The notes beneath the pieces were generated by a model. It made no database searches. It saw only the letters and a program-made list of their open reading frames with translations, and was not told the DNA's origin. This document shows, piece after piece, positions 1 to 5,672 of a DNA stretch of 10,520 nt. The stretch's first letter is position 1, and every line of letters starts with the position of its first letter. A program made the position numbers and the translations under genes. Origin of the DNA: JANYHF01 sp031367715 (GTDB lineage: Bacteria; Pseudomonadota; Alphaproteobacteria; Rhizobiales; Hyphomicrobiaceae); contig JANLQJ010000277.1 of assembly GCA_031367715.1 (NCBI GenBank), forward strand, positions 1 to 10,520, read 5' to 3'.

Positions 1-92
1 CCCAGCCCCGTGGTGCGGGCCTCGCCTTAATTGAAGTTTTTGTGCGTCGCAATGGTAACCACAATAGAGAAATCAGACTGTGCATTGCACGA

Positions 93-227
93 CCCCCCCC
101 CCCCTTGGGGGGTGGGGCCGGGGGTGGGGTGCTTTCTAGCAGTAGCGCCAGCGGTGGCAACCCCACCCGGCGCCCCTTTGTTTTGCGCCTCCGCGCAGGT
201 GCGCCGACCTCCCCACAAGGGGGAGGT
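93..227. repeat. C/G-rich palindromic intergenic repeat cluster
   Basis: A run of 12 C (93-104) is followed by TT and six G (107-112), so C6-TT-G6 can fold back. Next, GGGTGGGGT (122-130) faces ACCCCACCC (160-168) as a perfect 9-bp inverted repeat. Finally ACCTCCCC (207-214) faces GGGGAGGT (220-227) across a 5-base loop. The last hairpin and the GGGTGGGG arms resemble dispersed intergenic palindromes common in Rhizobiales genomes; that likeness is from memory. The cluster lies beyond the rpsI terminator, so it is probably not part of that operon's transcript. No gene is supported in 1-270: the short open frames here have no recognisable product. Confidence 0.6.
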
Positions 228-270
228 GAGTCCCTGTGCCAAGACCTGCGGTTTCTTTCGATGGAGAAAG

Positions 271-300
271 CAAAAACGGCCCGCCAGTGTGGCGAGCCGT
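271..300 (-). terminator. Rho-independent terminator of the rplM-rpsI operon
   Basis: Read on the minus strand, ACGGCTCGCCA (300-290), a CAC loop and TGGCGGGCCGT (286-276) form an 11-bp stem with one U-G wobble, followed directly by a run of T (276-272). It begins 25 bases after the rpsI stop codon. Stem strength, loop size and the T tract are all canonical, so the operon very likely ends here. Confidence 0.85.
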
Positions 301-325
301 TGAGAGATACGTGTACGGCTCGCGC

Positions 326-820
326 CTAGCGCTTGGAGAACTGGAAGCTGCGGCGCGCCTTGGCGTGGCCGTACTTCTTGCGCTCGACGACGCGGCTGTC
401 GCGGGTCAGGAACCCGGCCTTCTTGAGCGTGCCGCGCAGCTCCGGCTCGAAGTAGGTGAGCGCCTTGGAAATGCCGTGCCGCACGGCGCCGGCCTGGCCC
501 GAAAGCCCGCCGCCCTTGACGGTGACGACAATGTCGAACTCATCGGCGCGTGCGGCCGCGATCAATGGCTGGCGCAGCACCATCTGCAGGACAGGGCGCG
601 CGAAGTACGCCTTGAAGTCCTTGGTGTTGACGGTGATCTTGCCGTGGCCGCGCTTGACCCAGACGCGGGCGATGGCGTTCTTGCGCTTGCCCGTGGCATA
701 GGAGCGGCCTTGCGCATCGACCTTGCGGACGTATACCGGAGCCGAAGCCGGGGTGCCCTCGGCGCCGCCGGCCTTCAGCTGATCGAGGCCCGACAGGGTT
801 GCGGTTTCTGGAGTTGCCAT
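326..820 (-). CDS. rpsI: 30S ribosomal protein S9
   Basis: Encodes ribosomal protein S9 (uS9), a small-subunit protein whose C-terminal tail reaches the P-site tRNA. The 164-residue product has an N-terminal extension of about 35 residues, usual in alphaproteobacteria. The conserved core follows: YATGKRKNAIARVW, then ARPVLQMVLRQPL, GGGLSGQAGAVRHGISKAL, and the basic end GHAKARRSFQFSKR. The terminal Ser-Lys-Arg is the family hallmark. The ATG at 820 is 6 bases after the rplM stop codon, so the two genes form one transcript and are probably translationally coupled; the Shine-Dalgarno in that short gap is weak. The stop is TAG, followed by a clear terminator. Identification is by recognition of the family sequence and is very secure. 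Confidence 0.98.
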   Translation of the reverse strand: MATPETATLSGLDQLKAGGAEGTPASAPVYVRKVDAQGRSYATGKRKNAIARVWVKRGHGKITVNTKDFKAYFARPVLQMVLRQPLIAAARADEFDIVVTVKGGGLSGQAGAVRHGISKALTYFEPELRGTLKKAGFLTRDSRVVERKKYGHAKARRSFQFSKR

Positions 821-826
821 GATGTC

Positions 827-1291
827 TTACGCGCTCCGCTTATTCTTGGAATTGAGGGCGCCGACATCCAGCGGGACGGGCTGCTGGGCGGCATGCGGAT
901 GCTGGTCGCCGGCATAGACCTTGAGGTTGGTCAGCTGCTTGCGGCCGAGCACGCCTTCGGGAAGCATGCGCTCGACGGCCTTCATGAGGATGCGGCCGGG
1001 GAACTTGCCTTCGAGCAGCTTGGCTGGCGTCACGCCCTTGATGCCGCCGGCAAAACCGGTATGGCGGTAATAAACCTTGTCGGTCATCTTCTTGCCGGTG
1101 AACACCACCTTCTCGGCATTGATGACGACGATATTATCGCCGCAATCCATGTGAGCGGTGTAGGTCGGCTTGTGCTTGCCGCGCAGGATGCGAGCGATGT
1201 TGGCCGCCAGACGCCCGACCACAAGGCCCTTGGCGTCGATCAGCACCCACTTCTTCTCGATCTCCGATGGCTTGGCGGAGTATGTTCGCAT
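827..1291 (-). CDS. rplM: 50S ribosomal protein L13
   Basis: Encodes ribosomal protein L13 (uL13), an early-assembling large-subunit protein. The 154-residue product shows the family landmarks in order: KKWVLIDAKGLVVGRLA near residue 14, RGKHKPTY, the MDCGDNIVVINAEKV segment, the YYRHTG motif, ILMKAVERMLP, and LKVYAGDQHPHAAQQP near the end. Length is normal for alphaproteobacteria, with a short C-terminal extension. The start ATG at 1291 has GGAG (1304-1301 on the minus strand) ten bases upstream. It is the first gene of the rplM-rpsI operon; the promoter is at 1408-1380, giving a leader of roughly 80 bases. L13 can repress its own operon in some bacteria, but no known leader motif was recognised here. 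Confidence 0.98.
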   Translation of the reverse strand: MRTYSAKPSEIEKKWVLIDAKGLVVGRLAANIARILRGKHKPTYTAHMDCGDNIVVINAEKVVFTGKKMTDKVYYRHTGFAGGIKGVTPAKLLEGKFPGRILMKAVERMLPEGVLGRKQLTNLKVYAGDQHPHAAQQPVPLDVGALNSKNKRSA

Positions 1292-1379
1292 GATGTCAGG
1301 CTCCAGTGCCTGTTGATTTTTCGGTGAGGAATTCCGAGGAGGCAGCCGGGCAAAGCCCTAAGGCCGATCCGTCGCGGGG

Positions 1380-1408
1380 AAGATAGTTGCGCCGGAGGTT
1401 CAAGTCAA
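1380..1408 (-). promoter_or_regulatory. Sigma-70-type promoter of rplM-rpsI
   Basis: On the minus strand TTGACT (1408-1403) and TATCTT (1385-1380) are separated by exactly 17 bases. Both hexamers are close to the housekeeping consensus and are correctly placed about 90 bases before the rplM start, with no other gene between. Predicted transcription start is near 1373. Judged by eye only. Confidence 0.7.
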
Positions 1409-1525
1409 TGCGCGGACGGTAGATAAAGATAAGCAATTTCAATGACTTAAATTTGAGGTATTATGTTACCACAAAACAGAAGCTGATACGGCACTGGAAC
1501 TTTGGCGGGAGCAGACTTTCCAACT

Positions 1526-1642
1526 CGTCATCCTGGCGCAGGCCCGGACCTGTCCAGGTCGCAACTGTTCGCGGTCGTGCAACATAGCAATCGCCAGTAC
1601 GTCTCGATGGCTGGACCAGTTCCGGTCAACTCTGGGATGACG
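1526..1642. repeat. 117-bp dispersed repeat with inverted ends
   Basis: The stretch opens with CGTCATCC (1526-1533) and closes with GGATGACG (1635-1642), a perfect 8-bp terminal inverted repeat that extends inwards with two wobbles and one pair. Inside the ends are GGCGCAGGCCCGGACC and GGACCAGTTCCGG, also roughly complementary. This resembles the short non-coding palindromic repeats opening with CGTC(A/G)TCC that are scattered through many alphaproteobacterial genomes. No transposase or credible gene is encoded; the short open frames across it are chance. It separates the rplM promoter from the AT-rich stretch before the structured RNA. Confidence 0.55.
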
Positions 1643-1708
1643 AAAAACTTTATTCATCTTAGAAAAATCTGCAATTATGGTCGAAATTAACTATTATATA
1701 CTTTTTTG

Positions 1709-1737
1709 TTGAATTTATATTGTTATTGCAGTAGTAT
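1709..1737 (+). promoter_or_regulatory. Possible promoter for the structured RNA and hydratase operon
   Basis: TTGAAT (1709-1714) and TAGTAT (1732-1737) are spaced by 17 bases, each matching four of six consensus positions. They lie in a strikingly AT-rich stretch (about 1643-1740) in an otherwise GC-rich window. The predicted start, near 1744, falls just before the first stem of the structured RNA (CCTGCCA at 1748). Position and spacing are good; hexamer quality is moderate, and AT-rich DNA yields chance matches. Confidence 0.4.
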
Positions 1738-1743
1738 TCCCTC

Positions 1744-2130
1744 ATCGCCTGCCAGTAACGGGGCGTCGTCGCGACCGTCGCGCATGTGGCAGGGGAATGC
1801 GGTGGCCGGATGCTCGGGGCCGTGCGTTTCGCAACGCATGGACGGACCCAGGAGACCCGGAAGCCGGGCGGTCGTGCTCCCCGAATGGCCTATCCAGCGA
1901 TGGAACGGCCGTTAGGGTGCCAAGGAGGCAGGAATGGGGACGAGCCCCGGACCGAATGCAAGGGCCACGGCGAAATCTCCGCGGTGTGGGCGCCGGAAGG
2001 CTGCATACACGGTACTACCCCATACGCGGCCTTCTGGTGCCCGCGCTCCCGTAATTGCGGGCGCGATTACGATTCTTTGTTGGCGCACGGCGACTCCCGT
2101 AACCGGGAGCCGGCCGCCATGCGCCAGCTC
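1744..2130 (+). ncRNA. Putative highly structured RNA or long structured leader
   Basis: No convincing protein is encoded, but the plus-strand RNA can form many local stems: CCTGCCA/TGGCAGG (1748-1754 with 1787-1793); a 9-bp stem 1820-1828/1833-1841 with one G-U; CCCGG/CCGGG (1856-1860/1864-1868); a 7+4-bp hairpin 1884-1913 capped by a GCGA (GNRA) tetraloop; TGCC/GGCA (1918-1930); GGGG/CCCC (1936-1948); a 22-bp uninterrupted helix 1983-2004/2026-2047 with six G-U pairs; CCCG/CGGG with flanking CGCG arms (2042-2065); and a nested hairpin 2082-2125 whose CTCCCG/CGGGAG core is capped by UAAC. The G-U pairs become A-C mismatches on the other strand, so the fold is specific to plus-strand RNA. It precedes the hydratase gene by about 60 bases with no T-tract terminator between, so it may be a separate RNA or a 5' leader. 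RNase P RNA, tmRNA, SRP RNA and 6S hallmarks are absent. The family is unknown. Confidence 0.5.
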
Positions 2131-2193
2131 TATTGCCCAAACCCGCGAACTCGTTCATAGCCGATCCGACAAATAGCGCTGGAGGCTCATCCT

Positions 2194-3030
2194 ATGTCCG
2201 ACACCGCATCGTCGTCCCGCTCGGCCCAGCAGGCGGCCCACGACAAGATCCTGAAGCGCGAGCGGCGCGACGACGTCTATATCCTGACGCTCAATTGCCC
2301 CGACAACCGCAACGCCCTATCTGAGCAGATGATTGCCGAGATCGAGCGCGCGCTGGTGGTCATCAAGGTATGGATGGAGGTCAAGGCCGTCATCATCACG
2401 CACACCGGCCCGGTGTTCTGCTCGGGCCATGACCTGCGCGCCATCACCGAACATCGCGAGGACGGCGACAGCGGCAAGGGCTACTACAAGCGCCTGCTGG
2501 TGCAATGCACGCGGCTGATGAACACGCTGACCGATTATCCCAAGCCGATCATCGCAGCCATCGAAGGCACGGCGACGGCGGCGGGCGTGCAGTTGATCGC
2601 CTCTTGCGATCTGGCGGTCGCTTCGACCAGCGCGCGCTTTTGTACACCGGGAGTGAATATCGGCTTCTTCTGCCACACACCGGCCGTGCCGCTGGCGCGC
2701 AACCTGCCGCGCAAGCACGCGCTGGAAATGCTGCTGACCGGCGAGATGATCGCGGCGTCCCGCGCGGCGGAAATGGGTCTGCTCAACCGCGTGGTGCCGG
2801 ACGGCAAGGCGCTGGAGGAGGCGATCGCCTTTGGCAAGATCATCGCTCAGAAATCACCCAGCGCCGTGGCAATGGGCAAGAAGTCCTTTTACGCCCAGAT
2901 CAATCAGCCGCTCGAGGAGGCCTACGCCACCGCTTCCGACTTCATGGTCGACAACATGCTCACGGACGATGCCGCCGAGGGCGTGGGAGCATTCCTCAAC
3001 AAGCGCAAACCGGAATGGAAACTGGTGTGA
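2194..3030 (+). CDS. Enoyl-CoA hydratase/isomerase family protein, ECHDC3-like
   Basis: A crotonase-fold protein of 278 residues, normal for the family, with an N-terminal extension of about 20. Fold landmarks: VFCSGHDL (residues 74-81, first oxyanion-hole loop), KPIIAAIEGTATAAGVQLIASCDLAVAS (117-144, second loop) and ARFCTPGVNIGFF (147-159). The two catalytic glutamates of classical hydratases are missing: Gln133 occupies the first site and Gly153 the second. The middle (CTPGVNIGFF...CHTPAVPLARNLPRK) and the end (MVDNMLTDDAAEGVGAFLNKRKPEW) closely resemble the ECHDC3 group, known from mitochondria, rather than true hydratases. It probably binds an acyl-CoA, but hydration of enoyl-CoA should not be assumed. 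GGAGG at 2181-2185 lies 8 bases before the ATG. It is the first gene of a coupled trio; its TGA overlaps the next ATG by one base. Confidence 0.92.
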   Translation: MSDTASSSRSAQQAAHDKILKRERRDDVYILTLNCPDNRNALSEQMIAEIERALVVIKVWMEVKAVIITHTGPVFCSGHDLRAITEHREDGDSGKGYYKRLLVQCTRLMNTLTDYPKPIIAAIEGTATAAGVQLIASCDLAVASTSARFCTPGVNIGFFCHTPAVPLARNLPRKHALEMLLTGEMIAASRAAEMGLLNRVVPDGKALEEAIAFGKIIAQKSPSAVAMGKKSFYAQINQPLEEAYATASDFMVDNMLTDDAAEGVGAFLNKRKPEWKLV

Positions 3031-3461
3031 TGGAACCGCGCATTTCGATCGTGACGCTCGGTGTCGACGACATGGCGCTGATGCGCAAGTTCTATCAGGC
3101 AATGGGTTTTGTCGCCTCGGGTCCTGGCGAGGGCGTGACCTTTTTCCAGGCTGGCGGCTCGATCCTGGCGCTGTTCGGTGCTAAGGAGCTGGCCGCAGAC
3201 GCGCATCTGCCGGCCGGGGCGGCTGATGGCAAGCGCGGGTTCTCGCGCGTCTCGCTGGCCCATAATGTGCGCAGCGAAAAAGCGGTGGACGCCGTGATCG
3301 CCGAGGCCGTCAAGGCCGGCGGCAAAATGCTCAAACCCGGTCAGAAAGTGTTCTGGGGCGGTTATTCGGGTTACTTCGCCGATCCCGAGGGCAATCTCTG
3401 GGAGGTCGCGCATAACCCGTTCTTCCCGCTCGACCAGAACGGGAACATCACACTCCCATGA
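3030..3461 (+). CDS. VOC family (glyoxalase/bleomycin-resistance fold) protein
   Basis: A 143-residue cytosolic protein of the vicinal oxygen chelate superfamily. Recognisable parts are the opening strand and helix RISIVTLGVDDMALMRKFYQAMGF, the strand pair GVTFFQAGGSILALFG, the second half-domain (residues about 75-115), and the closing strand YFADPEGNLWEVAHNP. The Glu of LWEV is at the usual metal-ligand position, whereas the first strand has Thr rather than His, so the usual metal site appears incomplete. Substrate unknown; the superfamily includes lyases, dioxygenases and epimerases of CoA esters. The ATG at 3030 overlaps the previous stop as TGATG, which decides the start although the frame is open further upstream. 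Its stop overlaps the next gene by 4 bases (ATGA). Confidence 0.88.
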   Translation: MEPRISIVTLGVDDMALMRKFYQAMGFVASGPGEGVTFFQAGGSILALFGAKELAADAHLPAGAADGKRGFSRVSLAHNVRSEKAVDAVIAEAVKAGGKMLKPGQKVFWGGYSGYFADPEGNLWEVAHNPFFPLDQNGNITLP

Positions 3462-3976
3462 ACCACGACAGTTACGACGAAGACTACATCCGCGGCATTC
3501 TCACGTCCATGAAGTCGGTCGCCATTGTCGGCGCCAGCAGCAATGTGGTGCGCCCGTCCTATTTCGTCGTGAAGTATCTCAAGAGCAAGGGCTATACGGT
3601 GTATCCGGTCAATCCGGGGCTGGCCGGGCAGGAAATCCTTGGACTGACGGTCTACGGCAGCTTGAGGGAGATCCCCGAGCCGGTCGACGTGGTCGATGTG
3701 TTCCGCAATTCCACAGCCGCGCTCGGCATCACCAAAGAGGCCATCGCCATCGGTGCCAAGGTGGTGTGGATGCAGCTGACGGTGCGCAACGACGAAGCGG
3801 CGGCATTGGCCGAGGCTGCGGGGCTGAAGGTGGTGATGAATCGTTGCCCAAAGATCGAATACGGGCGGCTCTCCGGCGAAATCGGCTGGGCGGGCGTGAA
3901 TTCCGGCACGATATCGAATTCGCGCGGGCAGCTGGGGGCGGTGGGGTTGCAGAATAGAATTTTGGGCAAACAATAG
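3458..3976 (+). CDS. CoA-binding domain protein (COG1832, YccU-like)
   Basis: A Rossmann-fold protein of 172 residues related to the CoA-binding domain of succinyl-CoA synthetase alpha. Residues 20-60 show the nucleotide-binding element SVAIVGASSNVVRPSYFVVKYL and then YTVYPVNPGLAGQEILG; later come VDVVDVFRNS, AIAIGAKVVWMQL, and VVMNRCPKIEYGRL. These match the E. coli YccU family closely, apart from a C-terminal extension (GEIGWAGVNSG...) also seen in alphaproteobacterial members. Biochemical role unsettled; binding of CoA or an acyl-CoA is the usual expectation. The 4-base overlap with the VOC gene implies translational coupling, and the shared theme with the hydratase-like gene is CoA esters. 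The stop is TAG. Confidence 0.93.
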   Translation: MNHDSYDEDYIRGILTSMKSVAIVGASSNVVRPSYFVVKYLKSKGYTVYPVNPGLAGQEILGLTVYGSLREIPEPVDVVDVFRNSTAALGITKEAIAIGAKVVWMQLTVRNDEAAALAEAAGLKVVMNRCPKIEYGRLSGEIGWAGVNSGTISNSRGQLGAVGLQNRILGKQ

Positions 3977-4004
3977 TCGCGGCCGATCGAAAAAGGAGCA
4001 GGTG

Positions 4005-4358
4005 ATGCCAACCGCCACAGCCAAAGCCCCAGCGAAACCTAGAGCGGCTAGCAGCCCCGCTTTCGCCATGCTGGCAGCCAGTTTCGCCGAGGACGAGACG
4101 GTCGCGCAAGGAGCCATGTTCGGCGCCATCTCGCTGACCATCGGCGGCAAGGGCTTTGTCATGCAGACCAAGAAGGGCGAGTTGGTCTTCAAGCTGCCGC
4201 GCGAGAAGGTCGCAGCCTTGACGGCCTCCGGCGGCGGCGTGGCCTGGGACCCCGGCCACGGTCGCGCCATGAAGGAATGGATATCGGTGATCGCCGAGAA
4301 GGTCGACGTGGTGGCGTTGGCCAAGCAGGCCAAGGCGTTTGTCGGAAGAGATCTGTAG
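4005..4358 (+). CDS. Small TfoX N-terminal-domain-like protein
   Basis: A protein of 117 residues beginning with a low-complexity Ala/Pro/Lys stretch (about 20 residues) and then a single domain. The pattern GAMFGAISLTIGGKGFVMQTKKGELVFKL, then WDPGHGRAMKEWISV and a helical end, fits the TfoX N-terminal/YjbR-type fold, in which a KMFGG-like turn is followed by beta hairpins. In gammaproteobacteria TfoX promotes competence, but isolated domains in alphaproteobacteria have no established role and no competence function should be inferred. AGGAG (3994-3998) is 6 bases from ATG 4005 and only 3 from the in-frame GTG 4002, favouring the ATG. It follows the CoA-binding gene by 28 bases and may be in the same transcript. 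Confidence 0.75.
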   Translation: MPTATAKAPAKPRAASSPAFAMLAASFAEDETVAQGAMFGAISLTIGGKGFVMQTKKGELVFKLPREKVAALTASGGGVAWDPGHGRAMKEWISVIAEKVDVVALAKQAKAFVGRDL

Positions 4359-4376
4359 AGACCACAATCACCGTCC

Positions 4377-4403
4377 CTGGTTCTGCACCGGCGGCCGAAC
4401 CAG
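4377..4403 (+). other. Inverted repeat before the Hsp70-like gene
   Basis: CTGGTTC (4377-4383) and GAACCAG (4397-4403) form a perfect 7-bp stem around a 13-base GC-rich loop, in the 57-base gap between the TfoX-like gene and the Hsp70-like ATG at 4416. There is no T tract, so it is not an obvious terminator. It could be an attenuating or stabilising RNA hairpin or a protein-binding site; nothing in the sequence decides between them. Confidence 0.35.
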
Positions 4404-4415
4404 AAAGCCTCGACG

Positions 4416-5672
4416 ATGAAAGACGTACACTGCGGTATCGACTTCGGCACCTCGAACTCGACCATCGGCCAGTTCGCCGGCAACGCGCCGCGCCTCGTCC
4501 CGCTTGAGGACGACAACGTTACGCTGCCCAGCACCCTCTTTTTCGACGCGCACGAGAACCGCGTGCTCTATGGGCGCGCCGCCATCGCCGCCTATGTGGA
4601 TGGCGAAGAGGGCCGACTGATGCGCTCGCTGAAGAGCGTTCTGGGGTCGGCCCTGGTGCATGAGACGACGCGCATCCGAGCCTCGTCGCTGTCGTTCAAG
4701 GACATCATCGGGCGCTTTGTCGGGCACCTGAAGACGCGCCTGGAGAGCCATGTCCAGCACTCCGTCGACCAGATCGTCATTGGACGTCCGGTCCGCTTTG
4801 TGGAGTCTGGCGCCAGCAACGACAACGACGCCCAGGCGACGCTGGAAAGCATCGCGCGCAACGTTGGGTTCAAGCACATCGCTTTTCAATACGAACCGAT
4901 CGCCGCCGCGCTCGACTACGAGCAGAGCGTGCGCAAAGAAGAGCTTGTACTGATCGTCGATATCGGCGGTGGCACGTCGGACTTCTCGATCGCGCGGCTG
5001 TCACCCGGCCACGCGCAAAAAGGCGAACGCAAGAACGACATCCTGGCCAATGCCGGCGTGCGCGTCGGCGGTACTGATTTTGACCGTCTACTGAGTTTAT
5101 CGGCGGTGATGCCCGAGCTGGGGATGGGCACGCTGACCGAGGACGGCAAGCGCAATCTCCCCGTAGGGCATTATCACGACTTGGCCAGCTATCATCGCAT
5201 CAATGCGCTCTATCGCAAGGGCGTGATGACCGAGTTGCGCCAGATCCGCTGGGAGGCCGCGCGGCGCGATCTGGTCGAGCGGCTGATCCTGGTGGTGGAA
5301 AAGCGGCTCGGGCACAAGCTGGCGCTGTCGGTGGAACGCGCCAAGATCGATCTGACGACGGAAAAACGAACCGAGATCGGGCTGGAGAGTTACGGCGACT
5401 GGGGCACGGTGCAGGTGACGCGCACGATGTTCGATACCGCGATCGCCGCGGCGGTCGAGCGGGTGGTCGCAACGGTCGAGGGAGTGGTGAGCGACGCCAA
5501 GATCAAGCGCGAAGCCATCCACACCATCTTCATGACCGGCGGCTCCAGCGCGATCCCGGTTCTGCGCGCCGCGATCCTGGCGCTGTTTCCGGCGGCGACC
5601 ATCGTCGATGGCGACATGTTCGGCAGTGTCGGGCTGGGGCTGGCGATCGATGCGCGGCGGAAGTTCGGGTGA
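4416..5672 (+). CDS. Hsp70 family ATPase, nucleotide-binding domain only
   Basis: An actin/Hsp70-superfamily protein of 418 residues. The three nucleotide-binding signatures are present and in order: phosphate-1 IDFGTSNST (residues 8-16), phosphate-2 VDIGGGTSDFS (181-191) and the adenosine motif MTGGSSAIP (373-381). FQYEPIAAALDYE precedes phosphate-2 at the position typical of DnaK. Architecture resembles E. coli YegD rather than DnaK: it ends at the ATPase domain, and there is no substrate-binding beta domain, lid or EEVD-like tail. It also has a long insert between phosphate-2 and the adenosine motif (about 215-310). No grpE or J-protein gene is in the window. Whether it acts on unfolded proteins is unknown. 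No strong Shine-Dalgarno is seen; the ATG was chosen because the phosphate-1 motif begins 7 residues later. Its TGA directly abuts the convergent amidohydrolase stop. Confidence 0.92.
   Translation: MKDVHCGIDFGTSNSTIGQFAGNAPRLVPLEDDNVTLPSTLFFDAHENRVLYGRAAIAAYVDGEEGRLMRSLKSVLGSALVHETTRIRASSLSFKDIIGRFVGHLKTRLESHVQHSVDQIVIGRPVRFVESGASNDNDAQATLESIARNVGFKHIAFQYEPIAAALDYEQSVRKEELVLIVDIGGGTSDFSIARLSPGHAQKGERKNDILANAGVRVGGTDFDRLLSLSAVMPELGMGTLTEDGKRNLPVGHYHDLASYHRINALYRKGVMTELRQIRWEAARRDLVERLILVVEKRLGHKLALSVERAKIDLTTEKRTEIGLESYGDWGTVQVTRTMFDTAIAAAVERVVATVEGVVSDAKIKREAIHTIFMTGGSSAIPVLRAAILALFPAATIVDGDMFGSVGLGLAIDARRKFG

Noticed and set aside
90..227. CRISPR array
   Set aside because: The repeats are inverted and unequal, not regularly spaced direct repeats with unique spacers.
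236..1327. Long plus-strand open frame (363 codons) opposite rpsI-rplM
   Set aside because: It is antisense to two certain ribosomal protein genes, and its translation has no recognisable domain; high GC content creates such shadows.
1787..1860. Cobalamin riboswitch-like words (GGGGAATGCGGTG and CCAGGAGACC)
   Set aside because: The two boxes are too close and the CCGCAACUGU core between them is missing; downstream genes are not related to B12.
1744..2130. RNase P RNA, tmRNA, SRP RNA or group II intron
   Set aside because: The GAGGAAAGUCC core, tmRNA ends, the SRP tetraloop domain and a group II domain V hairpin were looked for and not found.
1786..2160. 124-codon plus-strand open frame in the structured RNA region
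   Set aside because: It lacks a Shine-Dalgarno and any recognisable domain, is rich in Arg/Gly/Cys/Pro, and overlaps two other frames of similar quality; the RNA stems explain the sequence better.
3371..4534. 387-codon minus-strand open frame across three plus-strand genes
   Set aside because: It overlaps the CoA-binding and TfoX-like genes entirely and has the composition of a GC shadow.
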